A stretch of DNA of 64,000 nt from Coleophoma eucalyptorum (taxonomy: Eukaryota > Ascomycota > Leotiomycetes > Helotiales > Dermateaceae): assembly GCA_026120035.1 (NCBI GenBank), contig JALRME010000003.1, forward strand, positions 1,426,001-1,490,000. The letters are read 5' to 3'. Position numbers and translations under genes: made by a program. The notes under the pieces are model-generated. The model ran no database searches. It saw only the letters and a program-made list of their open reading frames with translations, and had not been told where the DNA came from. Below, one piece after another: positions 37,812 through 50,557 of the stretch (position 1 is the stretch's first letter; every line of letters begins with the position of its first letter).

Positions 37812-40071
37812 CTTGCTGTGGTTGTATTACATATTAGATGACTGCGAGGGTGGTTTATACGGAGTTTGATGTGATTGAGAGGTAGGTAGGATCATTAGCA
37901 TTCCCCGAAATCTGGGGATCGCTTCAAAACGTCATGCGCCTGAGGTAACGCCCTAAAAGTAGGTCACGCACCCATCACATGACCTATAATCCGAGACATG
38001 GGTTCCAGACTAAGCATGATATCTATCCTAGCGAGTTTTTACAACTTATGAGAATGACTCGTTGGTTTTACTAGGATTTCTGCTGCTAAGTTGGCATTGA
38101 TATGGGCAGCAAAGTCTCAGTTCTTTCCTAAAATACTATGACCTCCTGTCACAAAAGTTCTCAAACGACAATAGCTGCTTAGACCTAAGGACAGACTACT
38201 ACGAGACGAGGTACGAGTCGGCCGCTCTTTGTGCCCAGGTTTCTGTAACGAGTATGTGCCAATAGGATACAAATCGAATCCAGGGTTGAAGTGTTCCTTT
38301 GCTCGTTGACAGGAGGGCATATTAGCGCAAAATGATCATCAGGTTGAATAGGGGATTTGTTATAGTTTAGAATTGATCATCGAAATTTCCAACCCTTGAA
38401 ATGAGTCAAAGCTTGGTTCCAACTCTATATTGCATAGGTTCGGACGACGAAGCTGTGTCAATGGGGTAACAGGAACAGGGTCTTTGAACAGAGTTTGCTT
38501 ATGTTATAGTAGAAGCATATTGAGCAGTGACGTGCAAAGGGACACAGAATCGTACTTTAGTGTCGAAGAAAGGACCCTGATCGACAGAAAGTCGGGATGT
38601 TTCGCGGATCTGAGCCAACAGGACGAATGCATCGATATTCGAGATTGAAATTGTCCGCCTTTCTACTCGGGATGATAAAACGAAGTCAAATCTTCATTAG
38701 CAGAGCTATGGGAATCATGACAACGCTTTGATCAATCTGTAGTATTAACTCAGTCATAATGCAGCCGAAGAGTCAGTAAGAGGAGTAATGCGTCTTCAGC
38801 AGAATGAAAATGATGGCACGCCCATACGAAACTGAAAGGACCACAAGATCGCAACAAATAAAGGAGGGGAAGATATACTCATACCGCCGAATATAGTGAT
38901 GTAATTCGGTAAGGGATCAAACTTTGCCATGCGAAAGTAAGGACTGGACGTGGAGAGACTACGATGGGATGGGATCGTGTAGACGAGAAGCGAGGGGGAG
39001 AAAATGAGTTTTCGATTTTGAGGCTGACCGAAGTTTGCAATTTATCTGCAGCATGCCAGGAATTCACTCATCTCGGCCAGTAGGTAACATAAAAGAGATA
39101 ACAGAAAAGAATCTTCCGAACGTAAGTCCGCCTCGTCGTCTATTTTCTACTCTAGGGAGCTAAGAGTAATTTGCGGGGGGATTAGGCCTTTCGTATTCCA
39201 TTCTTGATTCCGAAAGCGACATCCACGGCGAAAGCTTGCACTCGTCATTTTGTTCAGAATTCCACACTAGAGCGATCTCCGAAACAGTGCGTAATTTAGC
39301 GCCGAATCCAGCACGAGAAAAGATGTCAGCCCGGATTTCCTGCACTTGAAGAATTGTAGAAGTGACCACTTCGGCCGGCCTTGGTTTGCCTTCGCTACAC
39401 AACTCGCCGTCCTTGCCCCTTTGCGGATTGTGCAAGTGGCCAAACCTTTAGGCGGAAAAGATGAGAGATGTGTCTCGGACGGCTTGGAGGATGCTTGAAG
39501 GTATGGCAACGAGGTGGGCATCAGTGGAGGCTGCGCAGCTGGGATACCAACAGCAAGACAATGGCGCTAGTGGACCCCAAACTATTGGAGTCAAAAGTTT
39601 AGAGGCCGCAACGGTTCGAGATCTCAAGATCAACATCGCTATATACTGGATAGAGTTGGTGAAGGCTGGCCGAGTTGCGCTTTCGAGGACTATGACACCT
39701 CCCTCTCCCTCCGAAATGCTGTCAACCTTTCTTACTGTAACACTCTTGAGCCGCGTGCTTGCGGCGTCCAGGTTTCTACAGGGTCGGTACCGAGGAATTG
39801 GATGACCAAACACGGATTTATTGTCATGGCTTGTGGAGAGTTTTGAGGTTTAAGGATTGTAGATCCCCCGCTGCTTAAGGCACTATCATCAGGCACACTC
39901 TCACCACTGTTGCATAATTATCATAGCCATTTACAACACGCCTTTTGCGATTGAATGGTTGACTGCTTATACACCACCATGTTTGCCAGAATGGCTTGCA
40001 TCGTAGACCAAAGTACTAAACATCTGAAGTTGCGGCGAGTCTACTCGTATACAGAATACAAGCAGCGACTG

Positions 40072-40110
40072 ATGAATGGATGGATGGATGGGTGGATGGG
40101 TGGATGGATG
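40072..40110. repeat. (GGAT)n microsatellite
   Basis: About nine GGAT/GGGT tetramers in a row. Confidence 0.8.
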
Positions 40111-40908
40111 CGACACGATGTCTCTGCTTTGCCAGTTCAGTTAGTAGAAACGACAACAACGCGAGATATAAATATATATATTCGATAATGCCGTGGGTGC
40201 CGCCGTAATGGAAGAGATGGCTCTTTTGTTCTCCACTCTACGCCCACTGCTATATCCGACGACCGCTTGCGTTAGATCGGAATATCGGATCTTTCGTGGC
40301 TGACCGGGCCGCTCTGGAATAGTCGAGACGTCGACGCACGGTGGTTTCCCCTTACTCTTAACCGTTGTCAGTGGAGGAGAAAGTGTTGAGCCGGGACCTC
40401 TATTCCTCATCCCATGGCAGCTAGTCTTCTGCTGTGGTGCCGGCCTCCAGTAAATCCGATCAAGTACTGGCAGCGACATATGTTGTGCTCGCCTTTCATG
40501 AACGGAAATGTTAGGAATTCGCTGACGTCGGTGGAGCTACGATTCAAAGTCAAGGGACAGGCACCACAGGCAAGGGCCAAGCTCTGGAATGCAAACAATC
40601 ATTGGTGACGTACTGGCTGAGGGATACTTTTCGATAAGGCTTTCATCCAGATATTAGGTCGAGGGCTACCACGAAGCACAGGTACACGCGAGCATGGCAT
40701 CTGTTTGCAGCAGATATTTGTCGGACAAGATGTGCAACGTTCCTTTGATGATATGCCCATGCTTTGAATTGCCGGTAGATCCGAAGTCTTGCGTTAAACT
40801 CTAAAACCGCCAGGTCGTTCAAGACGAGCAATAGCAATGCGAGCGCAACACAATATCACCATTGTTGCCATGGAAGTTAGCTATAATGGGTGCTATCCTA
40901 TGTCACGT

Positions 40909-40970
40909 ATGCTCTGATCTGCTCTGCTCTACTCTGATATGCTCTGCGCTGCTCTGCTATGCTATGCTGT
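40909..40970. repeat. Degenerate TGCTC/TGCTA pentamer repeat
   Basis: A run of CTCTG and GCTAT pentamers with drift, ending TATGCTATGCTG. Confidence 0.7.
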
Positions 40971-42402
40971 CACTCTTGGCCACACTCAGGAATCCAAACC
41001 ATCTGCCACACTCGGTGAGGCCTCAAAACAGAGAGAAGGATTCGTCGTGCAGTGCTCTTCGGCACAGCGATAATCTTACCGTGCTCTCGGATACGGGATA
41101 CATTCCGATATGGTGCGCTGTGCTGTGTTGGAAGAGGAGAGGGAACAGCCTGCTTACCTGATGGGGCTGGTTGTAGGGGCGAACTGGAGAAGCGCAGGAA
41201 AAAGAGGGACAGAGTTTTGAGGAAGAAACGGAGCGTTCTAGATCCAATATCAGCCCTGGCCCATGGGAAGAAGGAAGATGTTTGCAGGGTTAGCTGGCTG
41301 CTGTCCCTGGTAACACTAACGCCCTCTCTTGCGGTACAACGTAATGCGCAACTGCTACCATCGTAATGCTGTGCGTTGCTCTGCTGCTTCCGCGGCGGAT
41401 GCTGCAGCAGACCAGACTGTATTGGCCTTGCTCGGTGCTTGGTGTTTGGTGCTTCGATCGTCGACCTGGCCCGACTCCTCCTGTCCCAGTTTAGGACCCA
41501 GTCCAGGTAAGCCGGAATCCCGATTAGTCCAGTACCCAAGTAGCTACGGTGCTGCAGGTTGCTGCCGTACGGAGCCCTCGAAGACTGGGGATTCCAGAGT
41601 TGTGACGGCGCACACTACGTAGGTACAGCATCTAGACAAGACGAAACAATCAAAATACTGGGCCCCCTTCCAGCTGCTGTGCTGATCTGCGTAATGAAAA
41701 ACAGTGGGGCAGCCAGGGCGAGAGCTGCAGCAAAAACAGTGGGGTCCATAAGTGCGCCTGCCAGGCCGAGCTAGACCCTGACAGGCATCATCGGGGGGTC
41801 TAGACTTCTGGATCGGGTCCTTTTTTTTTAAAGTGCGACCAGCACCAGCATGACAAGCCACTCAACTCTCTGGCGCGCTGATTGTCCGCCGAATGGAACT
41901 GATGAACCACTCTTTCTGCTCTTCTGCCCTTCTGTCCTTGCTCGCTATGCCCTTTTCTTGTCACGCTTGGAGTCTTTCTCGTGGTCTCCTCTTTTTGGAC
42001 TCCTCTCCTCCCTCTCTCTCGCCGGCTCCGCTCTCCCCCAAATCATGCTGCGAGAGCTACACGTCCTGCTGCACTACAAGCCAGACTACCCCCGAACTGC
42101 CGCCAAGCTACTTCTGAGCAACTCTCGACACCAACCCATTCCGGATGGTTGAAGGCTTGACTGCTTGACAAACCATACCCTATAGTTACCCGATCGTACT
42201 GCAGCCATACCACACCAAAGGTACTTGCTCACTTCTGTCGTCTGCCGGCTCTTCCACTCCTTCCTGCGAATCACCTGTTCATCCCCAATCCCTTCACTGC
42301 CTATACTCCTCCATCGTGACTTGTGCTAAGTACTGTATGTTTGTGTTCGGCGTAGCAGCTCGGCCATTTCCTCCTTACCATCATCTACTATCATATTCCT
42401 AA

Positions 42403-42702
42403 GTTCTGGACCAGCCGGACTGGAGGTTGCGCGTTGACCATTGGTCTCCGCTGTCAGACTTTCCCGTCGAAGGAGCAGAAGGAAGAATCAATCGTTGGAC
42501 ACGCCTGTTAGGCGTGCTTGGTGGGGAAAGCACAAGCTCACCATTAGGAACAGCGTCGGAGGATTGGCCTAGACGTGTGTGCAACGGTGAACCGGGCGAG
42601 GTTCCCTCGAAGGAATATCTTGATCCCCAGGACTTCCTCCTGCAAGGATACCGAACCAATATCACATCTCCGACTCTAACCCGACTCCAACATCTTGAAT
42701 AA
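42403..42702 (+). other. Candidate 5' coding exon of the histidine kinase, unresolved
   Basis: A frame (VLDQPDWRLRVDHWSPLSDFP ... EYLDPQDFLLQGYRTN, then TSPTLTRLQHLE) reads like conserved protein, with no ATG inside and a TAA at 42400-42402 just before it. It ends in TAA at 42700-42702. The kinase frame that follows is a different one, open from 42680. I could find no canonical GT donor that joins the two without losing most of this exon. It may be an exon with a non-standard splice, a frame break, or the debris of an older N-terminus. Confidence 0.45.
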
Positions 42703-42763
42703 CGCTCGTTGTCCATGGTTATTTCATGAGTTTCTCGCGATCTGTAGTGTTGGAAGTCAGGGA

Positions 42764-45677
42764 ATGCAGGAAACATACTTCTGTCCGAATGTGTTTGAAG
42801 GCAGAGTTAGGACATACAGACCGCAGAGGGCTCGGGCGAGAGCACGTATCGAGGACAAGGCCACAGCAAACCGCCTGCGGGCAGGGCAGAAGGCGATGGA
42901 GGCAGAGGTAGCCCCAGATTCGAGGAACTTGGAACCCAAGGAAACGGTTGCGGGTGACCAGGCCGTACGAGAACCCATCGACCGAGCGACATTATGTCTT
43001 CCCAACTATGATTCGGATCGAATAGCACATCAGGGAGACGTAGGGTTCAAGGAAGCCTTGCGACAGTACTTTCCTTTGACGGAAAGCGATGCGACGGAAA
43101 GGCTAGTAAACCTCAAGTCAACCCTTAGAAATGCTTCGACGTACGACTTCTGGGCACTGCTTATGGAGGAGATGTGTGCAATAACAGGTGCTCAGTGTGC
43201 CTTTGTAGCAAAACGAATGCTCGTGGACGATCAAGACAGTGCTGTTGAAATGCCACCATTAGGTGAACCTGGTAAGCTCATCCAAAGCCAACAATACTGC
43301 ACAACTAAGTATACGACTCAGGTTCATGTCTCATGGGAGTGGCCTTCTATATCAACACTGGCATAGAAGAACATCTTTACAGAGATTATCGATACCATGC
43401 CTACGGCACCCCTTGTGCCCACATGAGGCATGATAAGGTCTTCATCATACCGGAACGTATCACAGAAGTATGTCCCAACAACCCAAATGCTACTAGCCTT
43501 CCTTTCCAGTCAGAAGCTTTTATAGGGGTCCCTCTTTTTGAAGAGGGAAAGTCCTTTGCGCATTTCTGCTTGATCTGGTCCACCGAAGGGGCACAGAAAC
43601 GTTCTTTGAGCTGGAGTTATCTAGAAATGTTCATGCACTCTCTGGAAGATTTGATTACGCAGCGGCTCCTTGAACGACGGGGATTTATGAAGGATACTAG
43701 CGACCCAAACACGACCCCCCCAAGCAAAATCATCCCTCTAGCAGCGATTACAGCCTCTCAATCGTTGAAGCCCTATGCACGCAGCTTGAGCCATGAGCTC
43801 AGAACCCCTATGCAGGGCGTCATTGGCATGCTCGATATTATGTACTCAACGGTCTTGGATTCCATTTCTACACAAGAGAATCCGGCTGTCCGAAGCGTAT
43901 TCACAGACCTCAAGGGCCATATTGAGGTCGTACAAGGTACATAGTATTTTCAAACTCCTCAAGGATGAATCTAACAATTCTTTAGACAGCTCAAAGCGAG
44001 CCGTGGAAGCAGCTGATAACGTGGTCCATGCATATGATTTGAATATGCAGATGCCGGAAACACCTCTGTCGACTGAGGATGATCTAGAGTCCGTGGAGTC
44101 CGAGATGGACTCCATGGCAACTGACAAGTACGGCTTACGACGAACGAGCACAAAGCGAAAGCTTTCGGAGTCCTCAATAGAAAACGCCCGAAATGATTCA
44201 GACGCAGTCGGCTTCCATCCTGGACCGCCACTCAAGAAGATGTTCACTGTTACCGAAGGTGAATACTCATCTAAACTGCACAGACCACCACCAACCCCAA
44301 CATCGGCTGGAGGACCACGGGCAAAAGGTGGACTTGACTTCATCCCAGAATGTTATTTTGACACGGGAAGCTCACCTATCCGGGCCAGTCCTATATTAAT
44401 GCCTGCAGACATTGGCCCAACCCGCCGACGCATAGTCATCCGTGACTTTATGCGGGAACTCGTCCACACCTCCTTGAAGAGCGGTCACCCAACTAGTGAA
44501 GTACATGTCGAAACGGCTCTGGGCGAAACTATTGAGGTCCAGACTCAAGGGCCAAGGGGCGAAACAAACAACAGATTGATAAACCTCAGTATTGAGGACG
44601 ATGTTCCCACCGCCATGGTCACAGAGGAACAGCATCTGAAATTCTCGCTCCAGAAGGTGGTGGATAATGCGCTAAAATTTACTGAGAGTGGTAGTATTAC
44701 CATCACAGTTAAGATGGGCAGGAACTCTCTTGTTGAAATCTGGGTCGTCGATACCGGATGTGGTATCACGGAGGAATCTAGATCTTATCTCTTCACGCCT
44801 CATTTTCAAGAAGATGCATCCATAAGTCGATCGCGGGACGGGTTGGGATTAAGCCTCTTCAATGCCAAAGCACACGTACGAAGGAATCTTGGAGGGGATG
44901 TGACTCTGGAACGTTCTGCCACCGAGGGGGACCAGAAAGGATCCTCTTTTCTCATTCGCTTGCCAATCCCTTCCGATCCTGCCGATGCATCTCTACTAGA
45001 TGACGCGCCAAGCTTGTGCAATCCTGATAAGGATTGCCATGGATCTGGATCTGAAAGCTCCATTGCCACTGTTAAGTCCCTGACTCTCACAACCACTGCT
45101 ACGACTACACAGTCTTTCCAAGCAACAACCCAACAGAGTTCCGGCAAAGCATCACGCAAGAGATCAGTGTTCAATGGAAATTTAGCAAAAGAGTATCCTC
45201 TCAAATTTTTGATTGCAGAGGATAACGCCATCAATCGCAATGTAGCAGTGGCGTCTCTTACGAAGCTAGGTTACGGTAAAGACGACATTACCTTGGCCTT
45301 CGATGGGGTGGAAGCGGTCCGCCAATATGAAGCCTCACTTTCAAAGCCCCCACACGAGCGCTATACTGCCATTCTTATGGACATTTGGATGTGAGTATAC
45401 ACTTTTAAACCATCTCTCTTGAAAAGAAATGTGACTAATAATGAATATCTCCAGGCCAAACATGGACGGGTACGAAGCTACTGCAGCTATATCTGATTTG
45501 GCTCGTCGTCATGGACAGACAACAACAATATTTGCCGTCACGGCCGACATTACTAGTGATTGTGTCGAAAGGGCGAAAGGGGCTGGCATGCAAAGATTTT
45601 TGGCCAAGCCATATAAAGTCTTTGACATCGAACGCCTCATTACAGAACATTTTTCGGCAACAACCAATGTAGCTTGA
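42764..45677 (+). CDS. Hybrid histidine kinase with GAF-like sensor and receiver
   Basis: This is a two-component phosphorelay sensor. Four exons (42764-43271, 43322-43936, 43986-45390, 45455-45677) give 916 residues from the first in-frame ATG; the real N-terminus is probably longer. Order: an Arg/Ala-rich N-terminus, a GAF-like sensor (about 110-300: TYDFWALLMEEMCAITGAQCAF, then FQSEAFIGVPLFEEGK), the HisKA H-box SLSHELRTPMQGVIGMLDIM with His near 326, a long spacer, the HATPase N-box VVDNALKF near 600, DTGCG, GLGLSLFNAK, and a receiver (IAEDNAINRNV near 783; phosphoacceptor Asp in MDIWMPNMDG near 840; AVTAD; FLAKPYK). All key residues are present. The H-box to N-box gap is about 270 residues, roughly 160 more than usual. 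Confidence 0.88.
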
Positions 45678-46299
45678 ATTGCTGCAATTGTTTTCCCTCG
45701 GAGTTGGTCATTTGAACGTGCTTAAGCGTACTGGAAAAGGAGTTAAGGACTTGACGAGGAGGTATAATGAGGTCAAAAGGAGGTCAATATGGGAAGGACA
45801 CCACCCATGGCGTTTTTTTCCAAACATTGCAAGGCGTACAGGAAGGATCATAGCTAGAGGCCGAGATTCCAAGGAAATGAAATGAATTGTATTGACATTT
45901 TAATAATATTATCTCTGGAGACAAAACTCTCCATACCTAGATTTAGAGTCAGTATAGCGGGTAGTTCTAGTAACTGTTTGCATAATACTTCTACTTTTTG
46001 TGTCCTATGGGTGTGCAATATATATCGCAGAATTTGTGCTCTATTCAACTGTCGTGTGATTTGCAGTACTTCGTAGCCGCGCCAAAGTTCTTCAGCCTTG
46101 TCTAAGCGACCCGGACAGCCGTGACGTCCTCAGCCTCAATCTGTGTTAAGTTTCCAATCATCTCAGAACATCACATATTCTCATTTAACTTCGTTTCCCT
46201 ACTAGTTCACACGTTATGTCGATTCTTTTCTAGGCTCGGATTCCAAAATGCGATACACTCCTCAGAAATCTTCCACTTCATTGTCTTTACTCTATCCCA
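45678..46299. other. Intergenic region before the SAC/5-phosphatase gene
   Basis: It holds the kinase 3' end and the next promoter. Nothing coding is seen. Confidence 0.5.
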
Positions 46300-49200
46300 A
46301 TGTCTATCCGGGTACTTCTTCGTGAACACCCCAATCGCAGTATTGCATTGGTAACACCGTAAGTGAATGTGCAATTCGCCATTCTGCACGTCGATGCTCG
46401 TGCGATCACCAGCGGTATAGCTTAGCGGTACACCACTTGATATTAGTCACAGAAAAGCGTAAACCATTGTTTAAGGCACTTGTGCTGACCTGATCTATCT
46501 ACCTTAGGACGCATGCCCTTGTCTTCCGACACAGCTCTTCTACCAACGACTCCATAACCAATGGCTCATTATCTGGGGTGCTAAATGCTTCGACACGAAC
46601 TTCAACCGATGGAGTCACTACCCCAAAATGCATGGTCGAATTTGCAGAAGTGAGCACCGTCGACCTGAGCGATTACAGAACTTTGAGCCCACTTCCCGTT
46701 CACGGTACCCTGGGGTTGATCACGATACAAAACGATGTCTTTATATGCGTAGTGAAGGGAACTACAAGAGTTGCGACTGTACGGCCTGGTGAGACGGTGG
46801 AAAAGATATTTGCTGTGGACTTTTACTGCCTGAACAATTCGGACTACGATGACACGTTCAGTGACGATTTGGATCCTTATGGAGAGCGACAGGATCCATA
46901 CGGTCAACCGCTTAGTCGTAGGGAGCCCATTGCAGAGCTACCTTTCACAGAACTACAGAAGTTGCTGGGTAATGGCAGTTTCTACTACAGCACGGACTTC
47001 GATTTGACAAACAGATTACAAGACAGGTAAATTTACTCCGCCACAATTGAGCCCTTCAAATGCTGACATGCTATAGATCTGTTGAAGCCTCTACCTTTGA
47101 CGCAGATAATTTGGACGAGTCATTTCTGTGGAATTCATATATGATCAGCCCGCTTGTGAAGTTCCGATCTAGGCTGGTAGCACATGAGAGAGAAGCTCTG
47201 GACCGTTCGCGTATATTGACGTCTGCAATCCGTGGCTTTGTGCTGTCGATTACTATACCTGCAGCAAGTGCTCCTTTACGGAACTCTCGAACAGGTCTCC
47301 CTTCGTCTTTGACTTTGATATCTCGATTATCATGCAGAAGAGCAGGCACACGCTTCAACAGTCGCGGTATTGATGATGATGGAAACGTCGCAAATTTTGT
47401 GGAGTCTGAGACCTTGTACTGGAGTCCCTCTGGTGTCTGCTTCTCTTATGCCCAAGTACGAGGCTCGGTTCCTATATTCTGGGAACAGACTCCGGGACTC
47501 CTACCTGGACAACAGAAACTTACAGTCACAAGATCTGCAGAGGGAACACAGCCAGCCTTTGACAAGCACTTTCATGAATTAGAGCAGAACTATGGAGCTG
47601 TACATGTAGTTAATCTCTTGAGTGAGACAAAGCCAGGGGAAGCAGAGTTGACAAATGGTTACCGATATGGCGTTAGACATTCTGCTCTCAACCACCCGGG
47701 TGAGAAAGATGCTCATGATCATCAATTGCTTCGAGAGACTGAATACGATTTCCATGCTGAAACCAAAGGACCAAAGGGCTATGAAGCTGCAAGCATGATT
47801 CGACGGCTCATTGAGAACTCAGCGGATGGATTTGCCTACTACCTATCCGAAGAGGTTGAAGATCCTGTCGAAGATGCTCCCGGGCATACTCGGCGGAGAA
47901 CCGTTGGCGTTTTGCAACAGGAGGGTGTCTTCAGAACGAATTGTCTTGATTGCTTGGATAGAACCAATCTGATCCAGACAATCATATCGCAAATGGCTTT
48001 GGAATCATTCTTGGCTCATCGGGGAGAACGTGCTTCCCCAGACTTCTGGATGCGTCACTCTGCATTATGGGCAGATAATGGTGATGAACTTTCAAGGATC
48101 TATGCTGGTACTGGAGCTTTGAAGTCCTCGTTCACCAGATCTGGCAAGATGTCTATCGCTGGCGCATTTGCTGATGCACGAAAGAGTGCTGCAAGACTAT
48201 ACATCAACAACTTTGCCGATAAAGGCCGCCAGAATACGATTGACGTACTTCTGGGCAGGCTGGTAGGGCAAGCGCCAGTCCACCTTTATGACCCTATAAA
48301 TGACTATGTGACTGCCGAATTAGCAAAAAGAAGTTCGGAGTTTCAGTCAAATGAGACAATTAACATGTGAGCTCCAACTGCATGCTTAGAAAGCTCCCAG
48401 CTGACATTAGCATAGATGGTGCGGAACGTTCAATCTCAATGGGCGTACAGATGGAATCAACGAGGATTTATCACCGTGGCTTTGCCCAGAAGTCCAGGAA
48501 TCCCAGCAGTTTCCTGAGATCATCGCTGTAGCCTTTCAAGAAATTGTCGAACTTAGCCCACAGCAGATCATGAATAGTGATCCTACCCGGAAACAGGCAT
48601 GGGAAAAGGTTGTAAAGAAGACGCTGAATAAAGGTGCACGTGCCGCAGGAAGTGATACTTATGTACTCTTGCGTAGTGGCCAGCTTGTTGGGGCTGCTCT
48701 TTGCATCTTTGTGAAGAGTTCAGTTCTCCAGAAGATCAAGAACGTCGAGGGGAGCGTTAAAAAGACTGGTATGTCCGGCATGGCTGGCAACAAAGGTGCT
48801 GTTGCGATTCGAATGGACTATGCCAATACACAAATCTGTTTTGTCACCGCTCATTTGGCTGCTGGTTTCGCAAACTATGAAGAGCGAAACCGGGATTATA
48901 CCACGATTCACAATGGGCTGAGGTTTCAGCGGAATCGAGGCATTGATGATCATGGTGAGTATTCTCGAACCTCAAGCACAGATACCATTGGTAACACAAA
49001 ATTCAGATAGCGTAATCTGGATGGGAGACTTCAATTATCGTATCGGCCTTGGCTCCGAGAGGGTAAAGCAGCTCATTAAGATGAACGATCTCGAATCGCT
49101 GTATGAGAACGATCAAGTATGTACCTTACCGAATTCTGCAAACATGGTTGCTAATCTGATTTCAGTTAAATCTACAAATGGTTGCTGGTCTTACCTTCCC

Positions 49201-50360
49201 ATACTATTCAGAGGCAAGAATAACATTCATGCCGACTTACAAATTTGATCTCGGAGTTGATACTTACGACACATCGTAAGCATTACACATCCACGAAGAA
49301 GATTTCTTTTCTAACTATATATAGTGAGAAAGCTCGAATTCCAGCATGGACCGACCGAATATTACGAAAAGGCAGTAATCTTCGTCAGATTAACTACTCT
49401 TCTGCCCCTCTTCGCTTCTCGGACCATCGACCTGTGTATGCAACATTTCAGTGCGAAGTTAGCATTGTTGATGAACAAAACAAGGATGCGCTCAGCCGAG
49501 AGATCTATGAAAGACGCCGTGTTGAAGTTGGCTCAAGTACAGCAAACACTCGCGACGACGACACCGACGATGAAGATCTCATTGGGTATGATCCAATTGA
49601 ACCTGGACTTCCTCCCGCTAGTTCGGACAGAAGAAAGTGGTGGCTTGATAATGGGCAACCGGCACGATCAAATATTCAGCCCACTACCAAAGATGCCATA
49701 CCAAACCCAAAGCGACTGTCGAACCCTTGGACGCCTTCTGATGAACCAGACTGGGTAACGGTGCATCGGCCCCGTGCTGACTCGCAAGCTTCATTTGCAT
49801 CAAACAATTCTACCAAGAGTCGTGCGTTACCAGCTACAAACGGTACTCGAAGACTACCACCCCCCTTCGATCCTACTGGTTCAACAGCACCTACTTCAAG
49901 ACGCGAGGTTCCTTCATCAACGGTGACTGTAAAGAAACAACCTTTAGCTCGGCCCAATAGTGTTGTATCAAATTCTTCGTCAACATCAAAGAAGGCCGCA
50001 CCACCTGTTGCACGCAAACCGGTACATCTTACAGGCAGTTCATCCTCAACCTCATCACCAACTCTATCTCACGCCTCCCTTCAGCAGCAGAAGCCAAGAA
50101 CGAACTCGGTCGATCATACAGGATTTGCTCCACCACCACGGAGAGCCACTGCTGGTATGATACATACCAACAGCCCTGAGCAAAATAAGACGCCGCCGCC
50201 TCCACCACAACCACGTAGAGCCAGAGCTGGAGTTAAGACACAGTCTTTGATAGATGACGACGAAGGCCCGAAACCAAAGTTACCACGCCGGCCAACCGAT
50301 CTTCTAGGAGATGATGAGGGTGGAGAAATGGGGGGATGGGAGGCATTGAAACCGCAATAG
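46300..50360 (+). CDS. Synaptojanin-like phosphoinositide phosphatase (SAC plus inositol 5-phosphatase)
   Basis: Seven exons (46300-46358, 46508-47026, 47077-48366, 48416-48954, 49007-49116, 49166-49275, 49325-50360) give 1220 residues. The N-terminus MSIRVLLREHPNRSIALVT joins exon 2 in PTHALVFRHSSS, the usual start of the SAC domain (1-530). The SAC catalytic loop is NCLDCLDRTN near 480 (CX5R intact), so the SAC domain should be active. The 5-phosphatase domain (about 550-930) has WCGTFNLNG, FQEIVEL, SGMAGNKGAVAIR, TAHLAAG, WMGDFNYRI near 806, PAWTDRIL and SDHRPVYATF, all intact. The Pro/Ser-rich tail (about 960-1220) has PxxP runs that may bind SH3 partners. It probably acts on PI(4,5)P2 and PI4P in endocytosis and actin control, like yeast Inp52/Inp53. 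Confidence 0.94.
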
Positions 50361-50557
50361 ATATGTTTCAGTTTGTTAGTAGAGATACTTCTATAAAAAG
50401 ATCTGGGATATAAAAGGGTATTTTATGGAGTCAGGTATTGCTCTTCTAATCATCACGGGGAAAACGCGAAAAGGGTCGGTCACCAGGCGTATTTGCAGCA
50501 AGTATTGGCGATCAGACTAAGATATGCGAAGAAACGAATGATGATATATACAAAGAC

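Larger units (their letters stand above)
37812..42402. other. 4.6-kb stretch with no convincing gene
   Basis: It is divergent between the lipase and the histidine kinase. It holds two short tandem repeats listed separately and a polypyrimidine-rich right end (about 41850-42300) that is probably kinase leader sequence. The longest ORFs (39461-39805 plus and 39448-39813 minus) overlap on opposite strands and have no motif. Upstream exons of the kinase may lie at the right end. Confidence 0.5.

Noticed and set aside
39448..39813. Overlapping ORFs of 114 codons (plus) and 121 codons (minus)
   Set aside because: Both strands are open over the same 350 bases, as happens by chance, and neither has a recognisable motif.
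41850..42152. 100-codon hydrophobic ORF before the histidine kinase
   Set aside because: The sequence is polypyrimidine-rich leader; Leu/Ser/Pro content follows from base composition.
46395..46470. tRNA-like start GCGGTATAGCTTAGCGG with a box A match
   Set aside because: No box B (GGTTCRANTCC) or acceptor pairing follows, and it lies inside the first intron of the SAC/5-phosphatase gene.
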